64,000 bases of DNA from Stomoxys calcitrans (Eukaryota; Arthropoda; Insecta; Diptera; Muscidae): assembly GCF_963082655.1 (NCBI RefSeq), contig NC_081554.1, positions 50,966,750 to 51,030,749 on the forward strand, in the 5' to 3' direction. Under the pieces are notes generated by a model that saw only the letters and a program-made list of their open reading frames with translations, ran no database searches and was not told the origin of the DNA. A program made the translations under genes and the position numbers. The stretch's first letter is position 1. Every line of letters starts with the position of its first letter. Positions 45,183 through 59,359 of the stretch are shown here, piece by piece.

Positions 45183-47206
45183 TTACGGCAAAAAATTCGG
45201 TTTAGTGCAACTCCCATGTTTTTCCTTCAAAAAACAAGCTCAAAATCGCATAATTAATATCCGAAAAAAGGTTAAAAAAATTAAGGTGAGTTTGAAATTG
45301 CTGTAACATCTTTAGTTTTGCGAATTTCAAAATTCTGAAGACACCGTTGGATTCGTGAAGAAAATCTCTTTCCGTAGAGGTGCTAGATGAAGCAATACTG
45401 TAAAGTTTTCAGTGAAAAACATCGCAAAAACCAATATTTTTTGGGCGTAAAAATTCAAGGTCGTTTTCAAGCTCGAAAACGCTGTAACTCCTTCATTTTT
45501 TCGAATTTCGAAAATTTTCTAGCATTCCGCAGTTCGAAATTCGAAGATAATTCGAACAATAAACAGATTTACTTGAAATTCAACATTTTATTTTTTTTGC
45601 ATTTTTTTAGCAAAGGCTAACCCCTTATGAAAATTTTCAATTTTTGATGCGAAAAAAATTTTCGAGTTGAGTATACAGTATTGAAGATTACGGCAAAAAA
45701 TTCGGTTTAGTGCAACTCCCATGTTTTTCCTTCAAAAAACAAACTCAAAATCGCATAATTAATATCCGAAAAATGGTTAAAAAAATTAAGGTGAGTTTGA
45801 AATTGCTGTAACATCTTTAGTTATGCGAATTTCAAAATTCTAAAGACACCGTTTGATTCGTGAGGAAAACCTCTTTCCGTAGAGGTGCTAGATTAAGCAA
45901 TACTGTAAAGGTTTCAGTGAAAAACATCGCAAAAACCAATATTTTTTGGGCGTAAAAATTCAAGGTCGTTTTCAAACTCGAAAACGCTGTAACTCCTTCA
46001 TTTTTTCGAATTTCGAAAATTTTCTAGCATTCCGCAGTTCGAAATTCGAAGACAATTCGAACAATAAACAGATTTACTTGAAATTCAACATTTTATTTTT
46101 TTTGCATTTTTTTAGCAAAGGCTAACAACCCCTTATGAAAATTTTCAATTTTTGATGCGAAAAAAATTTTCGAGTTGAGTATACAGTATTGAAGATTACG
46201 GCAAAAAATTCGGTTTAGTGCAACTCCCATGTTTTTCCTTCAAAAAACAAACTCAAAATCGCATAATTAATATCCGAAAAATGGTTAAAAAAATTAAGGT
46301 GAGTTTGAAATTGCTGTAACATCTTTAGTTTTGCGAATTTCAAAATTCTGAAGACACCGTTGGATTCGTGAAGAAAATCTCTTTCCGTAGAGGTGCTAGA
46401 TGAAGCAATACTGTAAAGTTTTCAGTGAAAAACATCGCAAAAACCAATATTTTTTGGGCGTAAAAATTCAAGGTCGTTTTCAAGCTCGAAAACGCTGTAA
46501 CTCCTTCATTTTTTCGAATTTCGAAAATTTTCTAGCATTCCGCAGTTCGAAATTCGAAGACAATTCGAACAATAAACAGATTTACTTGAAATTCAACATT
46601 TTATTTTTTTTGCATTTTTTTAGCAAAGGCTAACCCCTTATGAAAATTTTCAATTTTTGATGCGAAAAAAATTTTCGAGTTGAGTATACAGTATTGAAGA
46701 TTACGGCAAAAAATTCGGTTTAGTGCAACTCCCATGTTTTTCCTTCAAAAAACAAACTCAAAATCGCATAATTAATATCCGAAAAATGGTTAAAAAAATT
46801 AAGGTGAGTTTGAAATTGCTGTAACATCTTTAGTTATGCGAATTTCAAAATTCTAAAGACACCGTTTGATTCGTGAGGAAAACCTCTTTCCGTAGAGGTG
46901 CTAGATTAAGCAATACTGTAAAGGTTTCAGTGAAAAACATCGCAAAAACCAATATTTTTTGGGCGTAAAAATTCAAGGTCGTTTTCAAACTCGAAAACGC
47001 TGTAACTCCTTCATTTTTTCGAATTTCGAAAATTTTCTAGCATTCCGCAGTTCGAAATTCGAAGACAATTCGAACAATAAACAGATTTACTTGAAATTCA
47101 ACATTTTGATGCGAACAAAATTTTCGAGTTGAGTATACAGTATTGAAGATTACGGCAAAAAATTCGGTTTAGTGCAACTCCCATGTTTTTCCTTCAAAAA
47201 ACAAGC
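45183..47206 (+). repeat. 1013-bp dimeric higher-order repeat
   Basis: Two monomers carrying the ATG-creating 'tagatgaagc' variant start identical 77-codon frames at 45387 and 46400, 1013 bp apart. Each is followed by a 'gattaagc' monomer. Spacing is 505 plus 508 bp; the extra 3 bp comes from 'ggctaacaacccc' near 46125. Confidence 0.75.
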
Positions 47207-50200
47207 TCAAAATCGCATAATTAATATCCGAAAAATGGTTAAAAAAATTAAGGTGAGTTTGAAATTGCTGTAACATCTTTAGTTATGCGAATTTCAAAAT
47301 TCTAAAGACACCGTTTGATTCGTGAGGAAAACCTCTTTCCGTAGAGGTGCTAGATTAAGCAATACTGTAAAGGTTTCAGTGAAAAACATCGCAAAAACCA
47401 ATATTTTTTGGGCGTAAAAATTCAAGGTCGTTTTCAAACTCGAAAACGCTGTAACTCCTTCATTTTTTCGAATTTCGAAAATTTTCTAGCATTCCGCAGT
47501 TCGAAATTCGAAGACAATTCGAACAATAAACAGATTTACTTGAAATTCAACATTTTATTTTTTTTGCATTTTTTTAGCAAAGGCTAACCCCTTATGAAAA
47601 TTTTCAATTTTTGATGCGAAAAAAATTTTCGAGTTGAGTATACAGTATTGAAGATTACGGCAAAAAATTCGGTTTAGTGCAACTCCCATGTTTTTCCTTC
47701 AAAAAACAAGCTCAAAATCGCATAATTAATATCCGAAAAATGGTTAAAAAAATTAAGGTGAGTTTGAAATTGCTGTAACATCTTTAGTTATGCGAATTTC
47801 AAAATTCTGAAGACACCGTTTGATTCGTGAGGAAAACCTCTTTCCGTAGAGGTGCTAGATTAAGCAATACTGTAAAGGTTTCAGTGAAAAGCATCGCAAA
47901 AACCAATATTTTTTGGGCGTAAAAATTCAAGGTCGTTTTCAAGCTCGAAAACGCTGTAACTCCTTCATTTTTTCGAATTTCGAAAATTTTCTAGCATTCC
48001 GCAGTTCGAAATTCGAAGACAATTCGAACAATAAACAGATTTACTTGAAATTCAACATTTTATTTTTTTTGCATTTTTTTAGCAAAGGCTAACCCCTTAT
48101 GAAAATTTTCAATTTTTGATGCGAAAAAAATTTTCGAGTTGAGTATACAGTATTGAAGATTACGGCAAAAAATTCGGTTTAGTGCAACTCCCATGTTTTT
48201 CCTTCAAAAAACAAACTCAAAATCGCATAATTAATATCCGAAAAATGGTTAAAAAAATTAAGGTGAGTTTGAAATTGCTGTAACATCTTTAGTTATGCGA
48301 ATTTCAAAATTCTAAAGACACCGTTTGATTCGTGAGGAAAACCTCTTTCCGTAGAGGTGCTAGATTAAGCAATACTGTAAAGGTTTCAGTGAAAAACATC
48401 GCAAAAACCAATATTTTTTGGGCGTAAAAATTCAAGGTCGTTTTCAAACTCGAAAACGCTGTAACTCCTTCATTTTTTCGAATTTCGAAAATTTTCTAGC
48501 ATTCCGCAGTTCGAAATTCGAAGACAATTCGAACAATAAACAGATTTACTTGAAATTCAACATTTTGATGCGAAAAAAATTTTCGAGTTGAGTATACAGT
48601 ATTGAAGATTACGGCAAAAAATTCGGTTTAGTGCAACTCCCATGTTTTTCCTTCAAAAAACAAGCTCAAAATCGCATAATTAATATCCGAAAAATGGTTA
48701 AAAAAATTAAGGTGAGTTTGAAATTGCTGTAACATCTTTAGTTATGCGAATTTCAAAATTCTAAAGACACCGTTTGATTCGTGAGGAAAACCTCTTTCCG
48801 TAGAGGTGCTAGATTAAGCAATACTGTAAAGGTTTCAGTGAAAAACATCGCAAAAACCAATATTTTTTGGGCGTAAAAATTCAAGGTCGTTTTCAAACTC
48901 GAAAACGCTGTAACTCCTTCATTTTTTCGAATTTCGAAAATTTTCTAGCATTCCGCAGTTCGAAATTCGAAGACAATTCGAACAATAAACAGATTTACTT
49001 GAAATTCAACATTTTATTTTTTTTGCATTTTTTTAGCAAAGGCTAACCCCTTATGAAAATTTTCAATTTTTGATGCGAAAAAAATTTTCGAGTTGAGTAT
49101 ACAGTATTGAAGATTACGGCAAAAAATTCGGTTTAGTGCAACTCCCATGTTTTTCCTTCAAAAAACAAGCTCAAAATCGCATAATTAATATCCGAAAAAT
49201 GGTTAAAAAAATTAAGGTGAGTTTGAAATTGCTGTAACATCTTTAGTTATGCGAATTTCAAAATTCTAAAGACACCGTTTGATTCGTGAGGAAAACCTCT
49301 TTCCGTAGAGGTGCTAGATTAAGCAATACTGTAAAGGTTTCAGTGAAAAACATCGCAAAAACCAATATTTTTTGGGCGTAAAAATTCAAGGTCGTTTTCA
49401 AACTCGAAAACGCTGTAACTCCTTCATTTTTTCGAATTTCGAAAATTTTCTAGCATTCCGCAGTTCGAAATTCGAAGACAATTCGAACAATAAACAGATT
49501 TACTTGAAATTCAACATTTTATTTTTTTTGCATTTTTTTAGCAAAGGCTAACCCCTTATGAAAATTTTCAATTTTTGATGCGAAAAAAATTTTCGAGTTG
49601 AGTATACAGTATTGAAGATTACGGCAAAAAATTCGGTTTAGTGCAACTCCCATGTTTTTCCTTCAAAAAACAAGCTCAAAATCGCATAATTAATATCCGA
49701 AAAATGGTTAAAAAAATTAAGGTGAGTTTGAAATTGCTGTAACATCTTTAGTTATGCGAATTTCAAAATTCTGAAGACACCGTTTGATTCGTGAGGAAAA
49801 CCTCTTTCCGTAGAGGTGCTAGATTAAGCAATACTGTAAAGGTTTCAGTGAAAAGCATCGCAAAAACCAATATTTTTTGGGCGTAAAAATTCAAGGTCGT
49901 TTTCAAGCTCGAAAACGCTGTAACTCCTTCATTTTTTCGAATTTCGAAAATTTTCTAGCATTCCGCAGTTCGAAATTCGAAGACAATTCGAACAATAAAC
50001 AGATTTACTTGAAATTCAACATTTTATTTTTTTTGCATTTTTTTAGCAAAGGCTAACCCCTTATGAAAATTTTCAATTTTTGATGCGAAAAAAATTTTCG
50101 AGTTGAGTATACAGTATTGAAGATTACGGCAAAAAATTCGGTTTAGTGCAACTCCCATGTTTTTCCTTCAAAAAACAAACTCAAAATCGCATAATTAATA

Positions 50201-51077
50201 TCCGAAAAATGGTTAAAAAAATTAAGGTGAGTTTGAAATTGCTGTAACATCTTTAGTTATGCGAATTTCAAAATTCTAAAGACACCGTTTGATTCGTGAG
50301 GAAAACCTCTTTCCGTAGAGGTGCTAGATTAAGCAATACTGTAAAGGTTTCAGTGAAAAACATCGCAAAAACCAATATTTTTTGGGCGTAAAAATTCAAG
50401 GTCGTTTTCAAACTCGAAAACGCTGTAACTCCTTCATTTTTTCGAATTTCGAAAATTTTCTAGCATTCCGCAGTTCGAAATTCGAAGACAATTCGAACAA
50501 TAAACAGATTTACTTGAAATTCAACATTTTGATGCGAAAAAAATTTTCGAGTTGAGTATACAGTATTGAAGATTACGGCAAAAAATTCGGTTTAGTGCAA
50601 CTCCCATGTTTTTCCTTCAAAAAACAAGCTCAAAATCGCATAATTAATATCCGAAAAATGGTTAAAAAAATTAAGGTGAGTTTGAAATTGCTGTAACATC
50701 TTTAGTTATGCGAATTTCAAAATTCTAAAGACACCGTTTGATTCGTGAGGAAAACCTCTTTCCGTAGAGGTGCTAGATTAAGCAATACTGTAAAGGTTTC
50801 AGTGAAAAACATCGCAAAAACCAATATTTTTTGGGCGTAAAAATTCAAGGTCGTTTTCAAACTCGAAAACGCTGTAACTCCTTCATTTTTTCGAATTTCG
50901 AAAATTTTCTAGCATTCCGCAGTTCGAAATTCGAAGACAATTCGAACAATAAACAGATTTACTTGAAATTCAACATTTTATTTTTTTTGCATTTTTTTAG
51001 CAAAGGCTAACCCCTTATGAAAATTTTCAATTTTTGATGCGAAAAAAATTTTCGAGTTGAGTATACAGTATTGAAGA
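47150..51077 (+). repeat. 1964-bp higher-order repeat
   Basis: The 56-bp-deleted monomers (marker spacing 449) that end at 48609 and 50573 are 1964 bp apart. 'tcagtgaaaagcatcgc' at 47881 recurs at 49845, again 1964 bp. This is a four-monomer unit (three of 505 and one of 449). Confidence 0.8.
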
Positions 51078-54000
51078 TTACGGCAAAAAATTCGGTTTAG
51101 TGCAACTCCCATGTTTTTCCTTCAAAAAACAAGCTCAAAATCGCATAATTAATATCCGAAAAATGGTTAAAAAAATTAAGGTGAGTTTGAAATTGCTGTA
51201 ACATCTTTAGTTATGCGAATTTCAAAATTCTGAAGACACCGTTTGATTCGTGAGGAAAACCTCTTTCCGTAGAGGTGCTAGATTAAGCAATACTGTAAAG
51301 TTTTCAGTGAAAAGCATCGCAAAAACCAATATTTTTTGGGCGTAAAAATTCAAGGTCGTTTTCAAGCTCGAAAGCGCTGTAACTCCTTCATTTTTTCGAA
51401 TTTCGAAAATTTTCTAGCATTCCGCAGTTCGAAATTCGAAGACAATTCGAACAATAAACAGATTTACTTGAAATTCAACATTTTATTTTTTTGCATTTTT
51501 TTAGCAAAGGCTAACCCCTTATGAAAATTTTCAATTTTTGATGCGAAAAAAATTTTCGAGTTGAGTATACAGTATTGAAGATTACGGCAAAAGATTCGGT
51601 TTAGTGCAACTCCCATGTTTTTCCTTCAAAAAACAAGCTCAAAATCGCATAATTAATATCCGAAAAATGGTTAAAAAAATTAAGGTGAGTTTGAAATTGC
51701 TGTAACATCTTTAGTTATGCGAATTTCAAAATTCTGAAGACACCTTTGGATTCGTGAAGAAAATCTCTTTCCGTAGAGGTGCTAGATGAAGCAATACTGT
51801 AAAGTTTTCAGTGAAAAGCATCGCAAAAACCAATATTTTTTGGGCGTAAAAATTCAAGGTCGTTTTCAAGCTCGAAAACGCTGTAACTCCTTCATTTTTT
51901 CGAATTTCGAAAATTTTCTAGCATTCCGCAGTTCGAAATTCGAAGACAATTCGAACAATAAACAGATTTACTTGAAATTCAACATTTTATTTTTTTGCAT
52001 TTTTTTAGCAAAGGCTAACCCCTTATGAAAATTTTCAATTTTTGATGCGAAAAAAATTTTCGAGTTGAGTATACAGTATTGAAGATTACGGCAAAAAATT
52101 CGGTTTAGTGCAACTCCCATGTTTTTCCTTCAAAAAACAAGCTCAAAATCGCATAATTAATATCCGAAAAATGGTTAAAAAAATTAAGGTGAGTTTGAAA
52201 TTGCTGTAACATCTTTAGTTTTGCGAATTTCAAAATTCTGAAGACACCGTTGGATTCGTGAGGAAAACCTCTTTCCGCAATGGTGCTGGACGAGGCAATA
52301 CTGTAAAGTTTTCAGTGAAAAGCATCGCAAAAACCAATATTTTTTGGGCGTAAAAATTCAAGGTCGTTTTCAAGCTCGAAAACGCTGTAACTCCTTCATT
52401 TTTTCGAATTTCGAAAATTTTCTAGCATTCCGCAGTTCGAAATTCGAAGACAATTCGAACAATAAACAGATTTACTTGAAATTCAAAATTTTATTTTTTT
52501 TGCATTTTTTTAGCAAAGGCTAACCCCTTATGAAAATTTTCAATTTTTGATGCGAAAAAAATTTTCGAGTTGAGTATACAGTATTGAAGATTACGGCAAA
52601 AAATTCGGTTTAGTGCAACTCCCATGTTTTTCCTTCAAAAAACAAGCTCAAAATCGCGTAATTAATATCCGAAAAATGGTTAAAAAAAATGCAAAAAAAC
52701 CAATGTGAGTTTGCAATAGCTGTAACTTCCTTAGTTTTGCTAACTTCAAAAGTTTTCAGACACCGTTTGATTCGTGAGGAAAACCTCTTTCCGTAGAGGT
52801 GCTAGATTAAGCAATACTGTAAAGGTTTCAGTGAAAAACATCGCAAAAACCAATATTTTTTGGGCGTAAAAATTCAAGGTCGTTTTCAAACTCGAAAACG
52901 CTGTAACTCCTTCATTTTTTCGAATTTCGAAAATTTTCTAGCATTCCGCAGTTCGAAATTCGAAGACAATTCGAACAATAAACAGATTTACTTGAAATTC
53001 AACATTTTATTTTTTTTGCATTTTTTTAGCAAAGGCTAACCCCTTCTGAAAATTTTAAATTTTTGATGCGAAAAAAATTTTCGAGTTGAGTATACAGTAT
53101 TGAAGATTACGGCAAAAAATTCGGTTTAGTGCAACTCCCATGTTTTTCCTTCAAAAAACAAGCTCAAAATCGCATAATTAATATCCGAAAAAAGGTTAAA
53201 AAATTAAGGTGAGTTTGAAATTGCTGTAACATCTTTAGTTTTGCGAATTTCAAAATTCTGAAGACACCGTTGGATTCGTGAAGAAAATCACTTTCCGTAG
53301 AGGTGCTAGATGAAGCAATACTGTAAAGTTTTCAGTGAAAAGCATCGCAAAAACCAATATTTTTTGGGCGTAAAAATTCAAGGTCGTTTTCAAGCTCGAA
53401 AACGCTGTAACTCCTTCATTTTTTCGAATTTCGAAAATTTTCTAGCATTCCGCAGTTCGAAATTCGAAGACAATTCGAACAATAAACAGATTTACTTGAA
53501 ATTCAACATTTTATTTTTTTTGCATTTTTTTAGCAAAGGCTAACCCCTTATGAAAATTTTCAATTTTTGATGCGAAAAAAATTTTCGAGTTGAGTATACA
53601 GTATTGAAGATTACGGCAAAAAATTCGGTTTAGTGCAACTCCCATGTTTTTCCTTCAAAAAACAAGCTCAAAATCGCATAATTAATATCCGAAAAATGGT
53701 TAAAAAAATTAAGGTGAGTTTGAAATTGCTGTAACATCTTTAGTTATGCGAATTTCAAAATTCTGAAGACACCGTTTGATTCGTAAGGAAAACCTCTTTC
53801 CGTAATGGTGCTGGACGAGGCAATACTCTTTCCTATTTCCTTGAAAACTTTAGAGTATTGCTTCAAAATTGCATAATTCATATCCAAAAAATGCAAAAAA
53901 ACCAATGTGAGTTTGCAATAGCTGTAACTTCCTTAGTTTTGCTAACATCAAAAGTTTTCAGACACCGTTTGATTCGTGAGGAAAACCTCTTTCCGTAGAG

Positions 54001-54309
54001 GTGCTAGATTAAGCAATACTGTAAAGGTTTCAGTGAAAAACATCGCAAAAACCAATATTTTTTGGGCGTAAAAATTCAAGGTCGTTTTCAAACTCGAAAA
54101 CGCTGTAACTCCTTCATTTTTTCGAATTTCGAAAATTTTCTAGCATTCCGCAGTTCGAAATTCGAAGACAATTCGAACAATAAACAGATTTACTTGAAAT
54201 TCAACATTTTATTTTTTTTTGCATTTTTTTAGCAAAGGCTAACCCCTTATGAAAATTTTCAATTTTTGATGCGAAAAAAATTTTCGAGTTGAGTATACAG
54301 TATTGAAGA

Positions 54310-57300
54310 TTACGGCAAAAAATTCGGTTTAGTGCAACTCCCATGTTTTTCCTTCAAAAAACAAGCTCAAAATCGCATAATTAATATCCGAAAAATGGTT
54401 AAAAAAATTAAGGTGAGTTTGAAATTGCTGTAACATCTTTAGTTTTGAAAATTTCAAAATTCTGAAGACACCGTTGGATTCGTGAAGAAAATCTCTTTCC
54501 GTAGAGGTGCTAGATGAAGCAATACTGTAAAGGTTTCAGTGAAAAACATCGCAAAAACCAATATTTTTTGGGCGTAAAAATTCAAGGTCGTTTTCAAACT
54601 CGAAAACGCTGTAACTCCTTCATTTTTTCGAATTTCGAAAATTTTCTAGCATACCGCAGTTCGAAATTCGAAGACAATTCGAACAATAAACAGATTTACT
54701 TGAAATTCAACATTTTATTTTTTTTGCATTTTTTTAGCAAAGGCTAACCCCTTATGAAAATTTTCAATTTTTGATGCGAAAAAAATTTTCGAGTTGAGTA
54801 TACAGTATTGAAGATTACGGCAAAAAAATCGGTTTAGTGCAACTCCCATGTTTTTCCTTCAAAAAACAAGCTCAAAATCGCGTAATTAATATCCGAAAAA
54901 TGGTTAAAAAAAATGCAAAAAAACCAATGTGAGTTTGCAATAGCTGTAACTTCCTTAGTTTTGCTAACATCAAAAGTTTTCAGACACCGTTTGATTCGTG
55001 AGGAAAACCTCTTTCCGTAGAGGTGCTAGATTAAGCAATACTGTAAAGGTTTCAGTGAAAAACATCGCAAAAACCAATATTTTTTGGGCGTAAAAATTCA
55101 AGGTCGTTTTCAAACTCGAAAACGCTGTAACTCCTTCATTTTTTCGAATTTCGAAAATTTTCTAGCATTCCGCAGTTCGAAATTCGAAGACAATTCGAAC
55201 AATAAACAGATTTACTTGAAATTCAACATTTTATTTTTTTTTGCATTTTTTTAGCAAAGGCTAAACCCTTATGAAAATTTTCAATTTTTGATGCGAAAAA
55301 AATTTTCGAGTTGAGTATACAGTATTGAAGATTACGGCAAAAAATTCGGTTTAGTGCAACTCCCATGTTTTTCCTTCAAAAAACAAGCTCAAAATCGCAT
55401 AATTAATATCCGAAAAATGGTTAAAAAAATTAAGGTGAGTTTGAAATTGCTGTAACATCTTTAGTTATGCGAATTTCAAAATTCTGAAGACACCGTTTGA
55501 TTCGTGAGGAAAACCTCTTTCCGTAGAGGTGCTAGATTAAGCAATACTGTAAAGGTTTCAGTGAAAAACATCGCAAAAACCAATATTTTTTGGGCGTAAA
55601 AATTCAAGGTCGTTTTCAAACTCGAAAACGCTGTAACTCCTTCATTTTTTCGAATTTCGAAAATTTTTTAGCATACCGCAGTTCGAAATTCGAAGACAAT
55701 TCGAACAATAAACAGATTTACTTGAAATTCAACATTTTATTTTTTTTGCATTTTTTTAGCAAATGAAAAAAATGAAAATTTTCAATTTTTGATGCGAAAA
55801 AAATTTTCGAGTTGAGTATACAGTATTGAAGATTACGGCAAAAAATTCGGTTTAGTGCAACTCCCATGTTTTTCCTTCAAAAAACAAGCTCAAAATCGCA
55901 TAATTAATATCCGAAAAAAGGTTAAAAAAATTAAGGTGAGTTTGAAATTGCTGTAACATCTTTAGTTTTGCGAATTTCAAAATTCTGAAGACACCGTTGG
56001 ATTCGTGAAGAAAATCTCTTTCCGTAGAGGTGCTAGATGAAGCAATACTGTAAAGTTTTCAGTGAAAAGCATCGCAAAAACCAATATTTTTTGGGCGTAA
56101 AAATTCAAGGTCGTTTTCAAGCTCGAAAACGCTGTAACTCCTTCATTTTTTCGAATTTCGAAAATTTTCTAGCATTCCGCAGTTCGAAATTCGAAGACAA
56201 TTCGAACAATAAACAGATTTACTTGAAATTCAACATTTTATTTTTTTTGCATTTTTTTAGCAAAGGCTAACCCCTTATGAAAATTTTCAATTTTTGATGC
56301 GAAAAAAATTTTCGAGTTGAGTATACAGTATTGAAGATTACGGCAAAAAATTCGGTTTAGTGCAACTCCCATGTTTTTCCTTCAAAAAACAAGCTCAAAA
56401 TCGCATAATTAATATCCGAAAAATGGTTAAAAAAATTAAGGTGAGTTTGAAATTGCTGTAACATCTTTAGTTATGCGAATTTCAAAATTCTGAAGACACC
56501 GTTTGATTCGTGAGGAAAACCTCTTTCCGTAGAGGTGCTAGATTAAGCAATACTGTAAAGGTTTCAGTGAAAAACATCGCAAAAACCAATATTTTTTGGG
56601 CGTAAAAATTCAAGGTCGTTTTCAAACTCGAAAACGCTGTAACTCCTTCATTTTTTCGAATTTCGAAAATTTTCTAGCATTCCGCAGTTCGAAATTCGAA
56701 GACAATTCGAACAATAAACAGATTTACTTGAAATTCAACATTTTATTTTTTTTGCATTTTTTTAGCAAAGGCTAACCCCTTATGAAAATTTTCAATTTTT
56801 GATGCGAAAAAAATTGAGTATACAGTATTGAAGATTACGGCAAAAAATTCGGTTTAGTGCAACTCCCATGTTTTTCCTTCAAAAAACAAGCTCAAAATCG
56901 CATAATTAATATCCGAAAAATGGTTAAAAAAATTAAGGTGAGTTTGAAATTGCTGTAACATCTTTAGTTTTGAAAATTTCAAAATTCTGAAGACACCGTT
57001 GGATTCGTGAAGAAAATCTCTTTCCGTAGAGGTGCTAGATGAAGCAATACTGTAAAGGTTTCAGTGAAAAACATCGCAAAAACCAATATTTTTTGGGCGT
57101 AAAAATTCAAGGTCGTTTTCAAACTCGAAAACGCTGTAACTCCTTCATTTTTTCGAATTTCGAAAATTTTCTAGCATACCGCAGTTCGAAATTCGAAGAC
57201 AATTCGAACAATAAACAGATTTACTTGAAATTCAACATTTTATTTTTTTTGCATTTTTTTAGCAAAGGCTAACCCCTTATGAAAATTTTCAATTTTTGAT

Positions 57301-59359
57301 GCGAAAAAAATTTTCGAGTTGAGTATACAGTATTGAAGATTACGGCAAAAAAATCGGTTTAGTGCAACTCCCATGTTTTTCCTTCAAAAAACAAGCTCAA
57401 AATCGCGTAATTAATATCCGAAAAATGGTTAAAAAAAATGCAAAAAAACCAATGTGAGTTTGCAATAGCTGTAACTTCCTTAGTTTTGCTAACATCAAAA
57501 GTTTTCAGACACCGTTTGATTCGTGAGGAAAACCTCTTTCCGTAGAGGTGCTAGATTAAGCAATACTGTAAAGGTTTCAGTGAAAAACATCGCAAAAACC
57601 AATATTTTTTGGGCGTAAAAATTCAAGGTCGTTTTCAAACTCGAAAACGCTGTAACTCCTTCATTTTTTCGAATTTCGAAAATTTTCTAGCATTCCGCAG
57701 TTCGAAATTCGAAGACAATTCGAACAATAAACAGATTTACTTGAAATTCAACATTTTATTTTTTTTTGCATTTTTTTAGCAAAGGCTAAACCCTTATGAA
57801 AATTTTCAATTTTTGATGCGAAAAAAATTTTCGAGTTGAGTATACAGTATTGAAGATTACGGCAAAAAATTCGGTTTAGTGCAACTCCCATGTTTTTCCT
57901 TCAAAAAACAAGCTCAAAATCGCATAATTAATATCCGAAAAATGGTTAAAAAAATTAAGGTGAGTTTGAAATTGCTGTAACATCTTTAGTTATGCGAATT
58001 TCAAAATTCTGAAGACACCGTTTGATTCGTGAGGAAAACCTCTTTCCGTAGAGGTGCTAGATTAAGCAATACTGTAAAGGTTTCAGTGAAAAACATCGCA
58101 AAAACCAATATTTTTTGGGCGTAAAAATTCAAGGTCGTTTTCAAACTCGAAAACGCTGTAACTCCTTCATTTTTTCGAATTTCGAAAATTTTTTAGCATA
58201 CCGCAGTTCGAAATTCGAAGACAATTCGAACAATAAACAGATTTACTTGAAATTCAACATTTTATTTTTTTTGCATTTTTTTAGCAAATGAAAAAAATGA
58301 AAATTTTCAATTTTTGATGCGAAAAAAATTTTCGAGTTGAGTATACAGTATTGAAGATTACGGCAAAAAATTCGGTTTAGTGCAACTCCCATGTTTTTCC
58401 TTCAAAAAACAAGCTCAAAATCGCATAATTAATATCCGAAAAAAGGTTAAAAAAATTAAGGTGAGTTTGAAATTGCTGTAACATCTTTAGTTTTGCGAAT
58501 TTCAAAATTCTGAAGACACCGTTGGATTCGTGAAGAAAATCTCTTTCCGTAGAGGTGCTAGATGAAGCAATACTGTAAAGTTTTCAGTGAAAAGCATCGC
58601 AAAAACCAATATTTTTTGGGCGTAAAAATTCAAGGTCGTTTTCAAGCTCGAAAACGCTGTAACTCCTTCATTTTTTCGAATTTCGAAAATTTTCTAGCAT
58701 TCCGCAGTTCGAAATTCGAAGACAATTCGAACAATAAACAGATTTACTTGAAATTCAACATTTTATTTTTTTTGCATTTTTTTAGCAAAGGCTAACCCCT
58801 TATGAAAATTTTCAATTTTTGATGCGAAAAAAATTTTCGAGTTGAGTATACAGTATTGAAGATTACGGCAAAAAATTCGGTTTAGTGCAACTCCCATGTT
58901 TTTCCTTCAAAAAACAAGCTCAAAATCGCATAATTAATATCCGAAAAATGGTTAAAAAAATTAAGGTGAGTTTGAAATTGCTGTAACATCTTTAGTTATG
59001 CGAATTTCAAAATTCTGAAGACACCGTTTGATTCGTGAGGAAAACCTCTTTCCGTAGAGGTGCTAGATTAAGCAATACTGTAAAGGTTTCAGTGAAAAAC
59101 ATCGCAAAAACCAATATTTTTTGGGCGTAAAAATTCAAGGTCGTTTTCAAACTCGAAAACGCTGTAACTCCTTCATTTTTTCGAATTTCGAAAATTTTCT
59201 AGCATTCCGCAGTTCGAAATTCGAAGACAATTCGAACAATAAACAGATTTACTTGAAATTCAACATTTTATTTTTTTTGCATTTTTTTAGCAAAGGCTAA
59301 CCCCTTATGAAAATTTTCAATTTTTGATGCGAAAAAAATTGAGTATACAGTATTGAAGA
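54310..59359 (+). repeat. 2525-bp higher-order repeat, two copies
   Basis: Monomer lengths 505-517-501-505-497 occur twice in succession (54310-56834 and 56835-59359). Private variants repeat at exactly 2525 bp, for example the 'gcgtaattaat' monomer (54875 and 57400), 'tttgaaaatttcaaaattc' (about 54445 and 56970) and 'agcaaatgaaaaaaatg' (about 55758 and 58283). Confidence 0.93.
56655..56700. repeat. Representative satellite dyad (13-bp perfect inverted repeat)
   Basis: TTCGAATTTCGAA (56655-56667) and TTCGAAATTCGAA (56688-56700) are exact reverse complements separated by 20 bases. The same dyad is in nearly every monomer of the main array, and most of it is kept in the diverged inverted block (for example 39408-39460). 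It is listed once as the example. Confidence 0.95.
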
